The translations under genes were made by a program, and so were the position numbers. Positions 32,368 through 39,245 of a stretch of DNA of 39,245 nucleotides are shown piece after piece (within the stretch, counting starts at the first letter, position 1; each line of letters begins with the position of its first letter). Under the pieces are notes generated by a model. That model saw only the letters and a list, made by a program, of their open reading frames with translations, did no database searches and was not told where the DNA came from. The stretch is taken from contig VGZY01000023.1 in NCBI GenBank assembly GCA_016872355.1, forward strand, positions 1 through 39,245. The letters are read 5' to 3'. The DNA comes from SAR202 cluster bacterium (GTDB lineage Bacteria; Chloroflexota; Dehalococcoidia; Lucifugimonadales; VGZY01).

Positions 32368-35082
32368 TTACGGGACAAGCGTACCGGCGGCGTTCAGGTA
32401 TACCCAATAGCCCTGACCGACCACAAGGAAGGCGGTGGCTGGCACCACGCTGGAGAACGTGTCGGCAAGCTCGTTGTAGTCATAGATCCTGGTGGGCGAG
32501 AGGCCGCTCATGTAGGTCGCGGCGGTCACCTCCAGAGCCTGACCGGCGGTCTTGGTGCCCGTCACATCCAGGACAGGGAGGAGGTTCCAGCCCTTGACCA
32601 AGTTCACCGTCGGGAGGGTGGTGGCGACGCCGCCGCCCGCGACAGGGATCGTGACGTTAAGGGCCTGGAACGACGTGCTGTACATCCAGTAGGCCCTGTT
32701 GGCCGTGATATGGGTCAGCGTGCCGGCCAGCGTGCCGTCCTCAGCGCGGGTAGCCGTCAGCCAGCTGCCCGGGACCGTGGGATCGTAGGTCAGCACGTAC
32801 TTGATCGGGTTCGTGGTCTTGATGACCGTGTTGATGTCGGTGTTCGCAGGGTTGTTAGGCAGCGACACCAGGTTCCAGCCCGGCCTCATCGTCAGGGAGA
32901 AGTCAGGCCGCACCTTGACCGAGAAGGCCTTGGTGATGGTCTTGGCGTTACCGGCATCATCCGTGCCCGTCAGCTTCAGCTCGTAGTTCGCAACCGGCAG
33001 ATCGCGGTTCGACAGCAGGAACTTGCCGGCGGACTCCTTGTTGATGCGGGCTGCGACATCCTCGACGACGTTCGTGCCGCCAGGAACAATCCTGGTCAGC
33101 GTAACGGCGCTAAGGGTGACGTTGCTCTTGGTGTCAAGGTTCGTCGCGATGTCCGCGACCGTGTTGGTGTAATCATCGTTGTCCGTGCCGTCTTTTCCGG
33201 CCAGCAGGCCGTACTCGCGGCCCTCGCCGGACCAGTCGATCTCAAGGAACGGGTTCGGAGAGAAGGACGTGTTCGGGTCGCCGGAACCGAGAACGCCGAT
33301 TACAGGGTTAGGAATACCGTTATCGATCTCGACCTTGATGGCGCCGGAGGCCGTGATGGCCCCAGTGCCGGCCGTCTTGGCATTGCCGGACGTGTCCGTG
33401 GCCGTCACCTTAACGTTTAAGGCGCTCGGGCGGGTGGTGGCCGTGAGCGTAGCGCGGAACAGGTTGGTGCTGATCAGCGCGCTGCCGGAGAGCGTGTTTT
33501 GCATGCCCGCGACCACGATCTGAGGCGCGGCAAGCAGCGTCTCATCGGACGAAACATCTATCGTGACGACCTCCTTGGATAGCGTCTGGGACAGCGACAC
33601 TACGATCGTCGGAGAGATGTTGTCGGTGGCGGTGCCGGAAAGGCCCGCAACGGCTACAAGGTTGCCGGCCTTGTCGGACAGCGAGCTGCCGATGACCGAG
33701 ACGGATGGCTTGGCATCGGACGCCATCGCCGCAACCGTCAGGTATACGCTGGAGGCATCCGCCGCGAACCACTCGGCAGCCGTCGGGGCCGCGTTGTTCA
33801 CGCGGAAGTCGGCAGCCTGTATGGTCGTGCCGTCGAGGAACTCATTGAATACGACGCGGATGGACGTGTTCTTGCCCTCGGACGCGGTCACGTTCGGGGC
33901 GCCGGAGGCGAAGTGCTGGCCGGTCCTTACCGGGTTGCCCGAGGCCAGCGTCGGGGCCACGGTGTCGACGCGGAAATCGTAGTCGTCGGCGACCAGGTTG
34001 GACGTGTTGCGGTCGCTATTGCCGATGTTGCCGGCCTTGTCCTTGGCGGTTACGCGCCAGACAACGGTCGTCTCACCGGCAGGGACGTTGACCGTGCTCT
34101 CAGCCCTGTAGCCGCCGGTGATCGCGTTGACCACAGGGGCCGTGGGGCTCAGAACGGTTGCAGGGGCAGTGCTCACGATCTCGAACGTAATGCTGTTAGG
34201 GGCGATCGTTGAATCGGCATCGGTGATGTCGGCGATAATGCGGACCGCCTGGGTCTTGGTGGAAAGCTGGTGCTCGGGCGTGACGACCGAGACGACAGGC
34301 TTGGTGGTCTCAACGGTAACGGAAGCCGTCCGGTTGGTGCCGCCGTCGTTATAAACGACGGTGATCACGGAGCCGCTGGTGACCGCAATCTTCGGGCGAG
34401 GCGTAGTAGCCGTCGTCGTCGAGTTGGTCAGGTCGGTGGCCGCGGCCGTGCCGAACTTGCCCTTGAAAATGCCGGTCGAAGCGCCGGTCTCAAGGACAAG
34501 CATGCTGAAGCCGGTGGCATCCTGCGTGCTGCGGACGGTGACCGAGGCGGTCTGCACATCGTGCGCAGTATAGGTGACCTGAAACGCGACAAGTGCGCTG
34601 ACGCTGGAGGTGGCCGTGTTCTTGAAGGTCAGCAGGCCGTCGGCGGCGTTGACGCCAAAGGGGTGGTATTTGGTGACGACGCCGGATGTGGACGATTGGG
34701 TCACACGGGCGAATGTCGAATCGGTGGACGTGACCGTGACATCAAGGAAGTTGACGATGCCGTCGCCGGTATTATCCAGGATCGGGAACTTGGCTACGCG
34801 GACGACGAACTCCTGGTTTGCGGCCACAACGCCATTGCCAAGGTTAGGAGTGATGTGCGCGGAATTGAAGCCGGTCGTCTCATTGCTCTGGAGGACGCCG
34901 GTGTTGAGGTCGGAGTCCTCAACCGTTACCTCAACCTCGTCCGCAGCCGTGGTCACATTGGTCACGTAAGCCTTGCTTACCGTGACGGTGCCAACTGCCG
35001 CGGATGCGGGCATAGAGGCAAAGAGAGCTACCAACAGGGACAGGACCACTAACAGAGGAACAATCCTAGCCATTCTTCTCAC
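32368..35082 (-). CDS. Large secreted multidomain surface (S-layer-like) protein
   Basis: A 904-residue exported protein. Residues 1-28 form a signal peptide ending in ASA. The body is a chain of beta-rich, Ig-like or cadherin-like units dominated by Thr, Val, Ala and Asp, with recurring VTATDTSGNAKTA, VTAKDKAGNIGN and LTGTDDAGNAKT motifs typical of bacterial surface proteins. The C-terminal 170 residues carry two GWNL motifs (RPGWNLVSLP and VKGWNLLPV), AYWMY and GYWVYL, a module I associate with Chloroflexota surface proteins. It contains almost no Cys. It is a candidate S-layer or major envelope protein, by inference. The GTG start is chosen because AAAGGGGG lies 7 bases upstream; ATG three codons later is the alternative. 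Confidence 0.82.
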   Translation of the reverse strand: MRRMARIVPLLVVLSLLVALFASMPASAAVGTVTVSKAYVTNVTTAADEVEVTVEDSDLNTGVLQSNETTGFNSAHITPNLGNGVVAANQEFVVRVAKFPILDNTGDGIVNFLDVTVTSTDSTFARVTQSSTSGVVTKYHPFGVNAADGLLTFKNTATSSVSALVAFQVTYTAHDVQTASVTVRSTQDATGFSMLVLETGASTGIFKGKFGTAAATDLTNSTTTATTPRPKIAVTSGSVITVVYNDGGTNRTASVTVETTKPVVSVVTPEHQLSTKTQAVRIIADITDADSTIAPNSITFEIVSTAPATVLSPTAPVVNAITGGYRAESTVNVPAGETTVVWRVTAKDKAGNIGNSDRNTSNLVADDYDFRVDTVAPTLASGNPVRTGQHFASGAPNVTASEGKNTSIRVVFNEFLDGTTIQAADFRVNNAAPTAAEWFAADASSVYLTVAAMASDAKPSVSVIGSSLSDKAGNLVAVAGLSGTATDNISPTIVVSLSQTLSKEVVTIDVSSDETLLAAPQIVVAGMQNTLSGSALISTNLFRATLTATTRPSALNVKVTATDTSGNAKTAGTGAITASGAIKVEIDNGIPNPVIGVLGSGDPNTSFSPNPFLEIDWSGEGREYGLLAGKDGTDNDDYTNTVADIATNLDTKSNVTLSAVTLTRIVPGGTNVVEDVAARINKESAGKFLLSNRDLPVANYELKLTGTDDAGNAKTITKAFSVKVRPDFSLTMRPGWNLVSLPNNPANTDINTVIKTTNPIKYVLTYDPTVPGSWLTATRAEDGTLAGTLTHITANRAYWMYSTSFQALNVTIPVAGGGVATTLPTVNLVKGWNLLPVLDVTGTKTAGQALEVTAATYMSGLSPTRIYDYNELADTFSSVVPATAFLVVGQGYWVYLNAAGTLVP

Positions 35083-35176
35083 TTAGCTACCCCCTTTTCG
35101 GTGTATGCTTGATTTCCAAAATAGGACCATAGTCAGCACAGACAGCGTACCGGGCCGTCCGCACCAAGCTCCTTGA

Positions 35177-35205
35177 GTTGTACATCACGCCCGAAGCTAT
35201 GTCAA
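35177..35205 (-). promoter_or_regulatory. Proximal sigma-70 promoter for the 904-residue surface protein
   Basis: The minus strand reads TTGACA, exactly 17 bp, TACAAC. Transcription would begin near 35170, giving a leader of about 90 bases. Confidence 0.65.
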
Positions 35206-35285
35206 GCTACGAGCGCTACACGTTTAAGGCATTCACGCAACCCAGGCCTGCAGTCCCAGACTGACCAAACGCCGCCACGTGTTTT

Positions 35286-35319
35286 GGAGACGCACAAGTC
35301 TCCTTGGGATCTCTCCCAA
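35286..35319 (-). other. Two adjacent hairpins in the upstream leader
   Basis: GGAGAC-GCACAA-GTCTCC at 35286-35303 is followed without a gap by TTGGGA-TCTC-TCCCAA at 35304-35319. Both stems are perfect 6-bp. They would lie near the 5' end of a transcript from the distal promoter and could protect it or bind a factor. Confidence 0.5.
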
Positions 35320-35331
35320 AGCAAGCGAAAT

Positions 35332-35358
35332 GTTATAGCACCAAGTATGCAGTGTCAA
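35332..35358 (-). promoter_or_regulatory. Distal promoter for the 904-residue surface protein
   Basis: The minus strand reads TTGACA, 15 bp, TATAAC, with TGC directly before the -10 (extended -10). The spacing is short, but the TGC may compensate. The leader would be about 240 bases. Confidence 0.55.
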
Positions 35359-35540
35359 TAAGATTAGGCGCTTACATTCCGCCTGTTCGCCGTATGGGCC
35401 GGTCAACCCACCGCGCGCCCGCGGAACGTGCCATTTCAATAACACCGCCGCTAGCGCCTTCAGCCCAATACAGAAGTAATTTTGCTCCATGAAGCATTAC
35501 CGCTGTATTACTTGAACGAGCTAGCCCAACTGTCGCAAAA

Positions 35541-35571
35541 AGAGGCGGGCGCATCTCGGGCGCCCGCCTCT
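35541..35571. terminator. Terminator after rho
   Basis: AGAGGCGGGCGC pairs with GCGCCCGCCTCT over 12 bp around a 7-base loop, followed on the minus strand by TTTTT. It lies 12 bp past the rho stop. Confidence 0.88.
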
Positions 35572-35582
35572 CCTACCGGCGG

Positions 35583-36863
35583 TCAGTCATATATCTCGTT
35601 CGCCAGGTTGGCGAGGAACTCCTGATTGTCGCGGGTCTTCGCCAACCGCTCGATCACGCGGTCGATGGCCTCGCTGGAGTACTTTGCGTCCTGATTGATC
35701 ATGTTGACCATGCGGCGCAGCAGCCACACTTTGCTGAGGGTCTGCTCGTCCAGCAGCAGCTCCTCGCGGCGAGTGCCGCTGCGGAGGATGTCTATGGCCG
35801 GGAATACGCGGCGCTCCGCAAGCTTCCGGTCCAGGTGGATTTCGAGGTTGCCCGTGCCCTTGAACTCCTCGTAGATAACGTCGTCCATGCGGGAGCCGGT
35901 ATCCACGAGGCACGCCGCAAGTATGGTCAGGCTTACGCCGTCTTCCACCTTGCGGGCCGCGCCGAAGAACTTCTTGGGCGGGTACAGCGCCACGGGGTCG
36001 ATACCGCCGGAGAGCGTCCTGCCGCTCGTGGGCACGGCCAGGTTGTAAGCGCGGGTCAGGCGCGTGAGGCTGTCCAGCAAGATCACAACATCCTTGCCGG
36101 CCTCCACAAGGCGCTTGGCGCGCTCGAGCACCAGCTCGGCGACGCGGCAATGGTCTTCCACAGGCTCGTCGAAGGTGGAGCTGTAGACCTCCCCGTCGAC
36201 CGACCGCACCATGTCGGTCACCTCTTCAGGGCGCTCGCCGATGAGGGCGACCATGAGGTGGATGTCCGGGGCGTTGGCGGTAATGCCGTTGGCGATCTGC
36301 TTGAGAAGGGTCGTCTTGCCCGCTTTGGGCGGGGAAACGATCATGCCGCGCTGGCCGCGGCCGACCGGGGCCACCAGGTCGATGAGGCGCGTGGAGAGCA
36401 TGCTGCGCTTTGTCTCGAGCGGTATCCGCTCTATGGGGGAGATCGGGGTAAGGTTCTCGAAGTGGGGGCGGTCCCTCGCGGTATCGGGGTGGAGGCCGTT
36501 GACCGCCTCCACCCTCACAAGGCCGTAATAACGCTCCCCGTCTTTGGGCGCCCGCACCTGCCCGGCCACCTGGTCGCCGGTGCGCAGGCCGAAGCGGCGA
36601 ATCTGAGACTGGGAGACGTAGACGTCCCCTGGGCTGGCGGCGACCTGGTGCTTTCCGCCCGGCCTGAGGAAGCCGTACCCCTCGTTCGTCATGGCGAGGA
36701 TGCCGGTCACGAGGAGGTGGCCGTTCTGCTCCGCCTGGGCCTGCAAGACCTTGAGCATGAGGTCCTGGCGGCGCGGAGGGGCTCCCTCATCGAGAACGCC
36801 CATGTTCCTGGCTACTTCATGCAGCTCATCGTCCGATTTTGTCTGAAGCTCTGTGATGTTCAT
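35583..36863 (-). CDS. rho: Transcription termination factor Rho
   Basis: A 426-residue hexameric RNA-dependent ATPase that ends transcription. The N-terminal Rho domain (about 1-45) and the RNA-binding cold-shock-like domain (about 50-120, [14 protein letters not shown] and [15 protein letters not shown]) are followed by the ATPase core: Walker [10 protein letters not shown] at 177-185, [13 protein letters not shown], the Walker B region [10 protein letters not shown], and the Q/R-loop segments [20 protein letters not shown] and [19 protein letters not shown]. There is no long insertion in the N-terminal part, so it is the compact form. Monocistronic, with a roughly 350-bp upstream gap that may hold an autoregulated leader (inference). 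Confidence 0.97.
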   Translation of the reverse strand: MNITELQTKSDDELHEVARNMGVLDEGAPPRRQDLMLKVLQAQAEQNGHLLVTGILAMTNEGYGFLRPGGKHQVAASPGDVYVSQSQIRRFGLRTGDQVAGQVRAPKDGERYYGLVRVEAVNGLHPDTARDRPHFENLTPISPIERIPLETKRSMLSTRLIDLVAPVGRGQRGMIVSPPKAGKTTLLKQIANGITANAPDIHLMVALIGERPEEVTDMVRSVDGEVYSSTFDEPVEDHCRVAELVLERAKRLVEAGKDVVILLDSLTRLTRAYNLAVPTSGRTLSGGIDPVALYPPKKFFGAARKVEDGVSLTILAACLVDTGSRMDDVIYEEFKGTGNLEIHLDRKLAERRVFPAIDILRSGTRREELLLDEQTLSKVWLLRRMVNMINQDAKYSSEAIDRVIERLAKTRDNQEFLANLANEIYD

Positions 36864-37219
36864 CTGTGACTCCGGGACTGTAAGTGACAGCCTGATGCTC
36901 CTCTTCTGCGAGGAAGAATGCGTGGTAATGCCGGTGAGGGCGCGAGTAGTTTGGGTGCAGGTCTATTGGAAGCAATTGTTGGCGAAGTAGTATGAACGTC
37001 GCTCTACGATGGGCCGCCAGATCTACCGGGTGAAGTGCTTTCGGGGGCCGAGCGGGCGCGAACAGCGACCGCAATCATAAAGGCCAGTCCGAAATGAGAA
37101 ATCTCTTGAACACGGGTTGCAAAACGTTCCTGTTGCCCAACATCCGCCGAAGCGCCGACCGTGCTCGAGAGGTTGATACAGTGAGGTAATTTAATGTTAG
37201 CACAGGCTTTACGGTGCGT
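36864..37219. other. Gap between pyrG and rho (rho leader)
   Basis: No gene is accepted. On the minus strand TATGAT (37074-37079 on the plus strand as ATCATA) could be a -10 for rho, leaving a leader of about 200 bases, but no fitting -35 is seen. An 82-codon minus-strand frame overlapping the rho start lacks family resemblance. I see no clear pyrG terminator. Confidence 0.35.
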
Positions 37220-38884
37220 CTATACCTTCACTTTGCCGGGTTGCGGCTCGGCCGCCTCCGAGATGAGCGGGAGCTGGCCGCCCTCGCGCAGCGTGTTCTT
37301 GGCCACACCGATGAACTCCCTGAACAGCGGGTGAGTCCTGTTCGGCCGCGAAAGGAATTCGGGGTGGAACTGCACGCCCAGCATGAACGGGTGGCCGGCA
37401 TGCTCCATTATCTCCACCAGCTTGCCGTCAGGCGAGAGCCCGGTAGGCCAGAGGCCGGCGTCTTCCATGCGCTCGCGGTACGCGTTGTTGAATTCGAAGC
37501 GGTGGCGGTGCCGCTCGTAGACCAGGTCCTGGTCGTACGCACGCCGGGCGATGGAATCGCCGACCAGCTTGCAGGGGTAGAGGCCCAGGCGCATCGTGCC
37601 GCCCATGGCCGTTACAGTCCGCTGGTCCGCCATCAGGTCAATCACCGGGTCCGCAGTCTTGGGATCGAATTCCGTGGAGTTCGCATGGTCCAGCCCGAGA
37701 AGAGACCTGCCGGCCTCGATGACCATGACCTGCATGCCCAGGCACAGGCCGAGGTACGGCACCTTCTGGGTGCGGGCATACTTCACCGTCTGCACCATGC
37801 CTTCGATGCCGCGCGGCCCGAAGCCTCCCGGGACAACGATGCCGCTCACCGCGCTCAGGTACTGCGCTGGGCCGTTCTCTTCCACGTCCTCCGCCCTGAT
37901 CCACTTTACCTCAAGATTACGCCCGTGGGCGATCGCCGCGTGGAGCAGAGATTCCTTGACGGAGATGTAGGAGTCCTGCAGGTCCACGTACTTGCCGACG
38001 ATCGCGATCTGCACGGGGTCCTTCGGCGCGCGTATGAGCTCCACCATACTCCGCCAGTCGGACATATCGCGCCCTGAGGCAGAGAGGGAGAGCGTGTCCA
38101 CTACCTGATCGCCCAGGCCCTCATCCTCCAGGATCAGGGGCACCTGGTACACGGAGCTCACGGTTGGCAGGCCGATGACGCCCTGGCGTGGCACGTCGCA
38201 GTAGACCGCGATCTTCGCCTTGATATCGTCGGTGACCGGGTAGTCGCTACGGCAGATAATCGAGTCCGGTTGGATTCCGATGCCGCGCAACTCCCGAACG
38301 CTGTGCTGGGTAGGCTTTGTCTTGAGCTCGCCGGTGGCGGATATATAAGGAAGATACGTTACGTGGATGTAGAAAACCTTGTTCTTGCCCACGTCGTTGC
38401 GCATCTGCCGGATCGCTTCGAGGAAAGGCAGGCCTTCGATGTCGCCGACAGTGCCGCCGACCTCGATTACGATAACGTCCGTCTTGCTTTCGGCCGCGTG
38501 GGTCGTAATCTTCTTCTTGATGGCGTCCGTTACGTGGGGGACCGTCTGGATGGTGCCGCCGAGAAATTCTCCCTTGCGCTCTCGGGCGATTACCTCGCTG
38601 TATATCTGGCCCGCGGTAATGTTGGATGAACGGGTGAGGTCAACGTCTATGAAGCGCTCGTAGTGGCCCAGGTCCAGGTCCGTCTCGCTCCCGTCCTTGG
38701 TGACGAAGACCTCCCCGTGCTGGTAGGGGGACATGGTGCCGGGGTCCACGTTGAGGTAAGGGTCAAGTTTCAAGACGGATACGGTGACGCCGCGGCTCTT
38801 GAGAATCCGGCCTATAGAGGCAACGGTTATCCCTTTGCCGACAGAACTTACGACACCGCCGGTAACAAAGATGTACTTAGTCAT
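37220..38884 (-). CDS. pyrG: CTP synthase
   Basis: A 554-residue enzyme making CTP from UTP, ATP and glutamine. The synthetase domain (about 1-268) begins [19 protein letters not shown] and contains [21 protein letters not shown]. The glutaminase domain (about 295-545) has the nucleophile Cys381 in LGLCLGMQ, and His507/Glu509 in GVQFHPEF. The length and order are standard. The promoter at 39074-39103 lies about 190 bp upstream. Monocistronic; rho is next on the same strand after 356 bp. Confidence 0.97.
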   Translation of the reverse strand: MTKYIFVTGGVVSSVGKGITVASIGRILKSRGVTVSVLKLDPYLNVDPGTMSPYQHGEVFVTKDGSETDLDLGHYERFIDVDLTRSSNITAGQIYSEVIARERKGEFLGGTIQTVPHVTDAIKKKITTHAAESKTDVIVIEVGGTVGDIEGLPFLEAIRQMRNDVGKNKVFYIHVTYLPYISATGELKTKPTQHSVRELRGIGIQPDSIICRSDYPVTDDIKAKIAVYCDVPRQGVIGLPTVSSVYQVPLILEDEGLGDQVVDTLSLSASGRDMSDWRSMVELIRAPKDPVQIAIVGKYVDLQDSYISVKESLLHAAIAHGRNLEVKWIRAEDVEENGPAQYLSAVSGIVVPGGFGPRGIEGMVQTVKYARTQKVPYLGLCLGMQVMVIEAGRSLLGLDHANSTEFDPKTADPVIDLMADQRTVTAMGGTMRLGLYPCKLVGDSIARRAYDQDLVYERHRHRFEFNNAYRERMEDAGLWPTGLSPDGKLVEIMEHAGHPFMLGVQFHPEFLSRPNRTHPLFREFIGVAKNTLREGGQLPLISEAAEPQPGKVKV

Positions 38885-38893
38885 TGACGCGCA

Positions 38894-38911
38894 ACTCTAG
38901 GGTAATAGAGT
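38894..38911 (-). other. Hairpin just before the pyrG start
   Basis: ACTCTA-GGGTAA-TAGAGT is a perfect 6-bp stem ending about 10 bases before the pyrG ATG. It covers the only purine-rich stretch that could serve as Shine-Dalgarno (TAGAG on the minus strand), so it may affect translation. Confidence 0.35.
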
Positions 38912-39011
38912 ATTGAGAGACTTCTGCGGAGTGAGACCGACCGACCACCGGAGACCCGGGCACAATGAGGCACTTCAAGTGAGATGGATACACGTGGCAT
39001 CGGGGACATTC

Positions 39012-39040
39012 TTCAGGCTCCGCCTGAAAACGAGCGTTTT
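39012..39040. other. Two adjacent short hairpins in the pyrG leader
   Basis: TTCAGGC-TCC-GCCTGAA at 39012-39028 overlaps AAAACG-AG-CGTTTT at 39027-39040. On the minus strand they lie within the first 60 bases of the predicted transcript. An attenuator role is possible but not shown. Confidence 0.35.
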
Positions 39041-39073
39041 CCCCAAATTAAGGAATCCGCTGCCCACAGGCAG

Positions 39074-39103
39074 AGTATAGGCTTTGACGAACGGCACTGT
39101 CAA
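39074..39103 (-). promoter_or_regulatory. pyrG promoter
   Basis: The minus strand reads TTGACA, 18 bp, TATACT: a full consensus -35 and a good -10. The leader to the ATG is about 185 bases. The putative insertion sequence begins only about 20 bp upstream of the -35. Confidence 0.7.
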
Positions 39104-39126
39104 TAACTACAACGGGCGATGTCTTT

Positions 39127-39245
39127 GCTCAGTGATATTGTCAGTAGGTAACTGCTCAGTGAATATGTCAGTCCATGAGAGGACTACATTTGACCGAGCG
39201 AGAAGCGAAGAGAGCACAGATACTGAACCTTGTTCTGGAGGGGCG
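39127..39245 (+). mobile_element. Left end of an insertion sequence, cut by the window edge
   Basis: Two imperfect 19-bp direct repeats (GCTCAGTGATATTGTCAGT at 39127-39145 and GCTCAGTGAATATGTCAGT at 39154-39172) stand directly before a transposase-like reading frame. Such sub-terminal repeats are typical transposase binding sites at IS ends. The exact tip cannot be set because the other end is outside the window. Confidence 0.5.
39175..39245 (+). CDS. Transposase N-terminus, partial (ISNCY-like)
   Basis: The frame runs off the window after 23 complete codons and contains LTEREAKRAQILNLVLEG. This resembles the start of ISNCY-type transposases, which begin with an LTxKExxRxxVLxxVLEGRxxxxEAA helix-turn-helix. 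The start may be ATG 39175, or TTG 39190, which has AGAGGA 6 bases upstream. The assignment rests on a short stretch and the flanking repeats. Confidence 0.5.
   Translation, partial: MRGLHLTEREAKRAQILNLVLEG

Larger units (their letters stand above)
35083..35582. other. 500-bp leader/promoter region between the surface-protein gene and rho
   Basis: No gene is accepted here. On the minus strand it holds two candidate promoters and two adjacent hairpins (listed separately) serving the surface-protein gene, plus the rho terminator at 35541-35571. The rest (about 35360-35540) shows nothing I can name. Confidence 0.5.

Noticed and set aside
35083-35358. c-di-GMP or other known riboswitch in the surface-protein leader
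   Set aside because: The conserved core sequences I know for these classes could not be found; only two simple hairpins are visible.
36826-37074. 82-codon minus-strand frame before rho, considered as a leader peptide
   Set aside because: It overlaps the rho start in another frame, has no clear ribosome binding site and no regulatory codon run.

Overview
The window is a GC-rich chromosomal stretch from a bacterium, most probably a member of the Chloroflexota (Dehalococcoidia or SAR202-like). This placement is inference. It rests on large secreted proteins with Thr/Pro linkers and GWNL-type C-terminal modules, an HspR/DnaJ/Hsp20 heat-shock cluster, frequent GTG and TTG starts, and short palindromic intergenic repeats. 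No rRNA gene is present. Most genes are housekeeping.

Left part (1-6.2 kb): a DUF1801 remnant and an intergenic palindrome, a RibD/DHFR-like reductase, and an accessory-looking locus. In that locus two paralogous binuclear-metal amidohydrolases flank two paralogous lipoproteins that resemble OpuAC-type binding proteins, with no transporter genes nearby. A bPH2 membrane protein shares an operon with the second amidohydrolase. From 6.2 to 8.4 kb lies a heat-shock region: a DnaJ-CTD co-chaperone with HspR, divergent from Hsp20. A VOC protein and a PduO-type cobalamin adenosyltransferase follow.

Middle (9.6-13.5 kb): a histidine operon, hisH-hisA-(SAM methyltransferase)-hisF-hisIE. It is followed by a 29-codon Lys/Pro/Ala-rich microgene with a structured leader, a near-consensus Shine-Dalgarno and a strong terminator. 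Two class II tRNA-Ser genes (GGA, CGA) lie on the other strand. Next come an enolase-superfamily enzyme, a two-domain rhodanese, a DUF4260 membrane protein, an orphan OmpR-type regulator with a degenerate receiver, lipB overlapping a penicillin-acylase-family Ntn hydrolase, and a 1221-residue FtsX-type permease without an ATPase.

Right part (23.8-39.2 kb): argF; der-plsY-gpsA (overlapping genes, GTPase plus phospholipid precursor synthesis); the convergent prmA-rsmE pair (ribosome methylation); zinc-finger dnaJ; two secreted surface-type proteins; rho; pyrG. The right edge appears to cut through the start of an insertion sequence just upstream of the pyrG promoter.

Many promoters read as an extended -10 (TGN-TATAAT, mostly TGC) with little or no -35. 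The observations most worth following are the 29-residue microgene, the paired amidohydrolase/lipoprotein locus, the leader of the surface-protein gene, and a dyad shared by two promoters.
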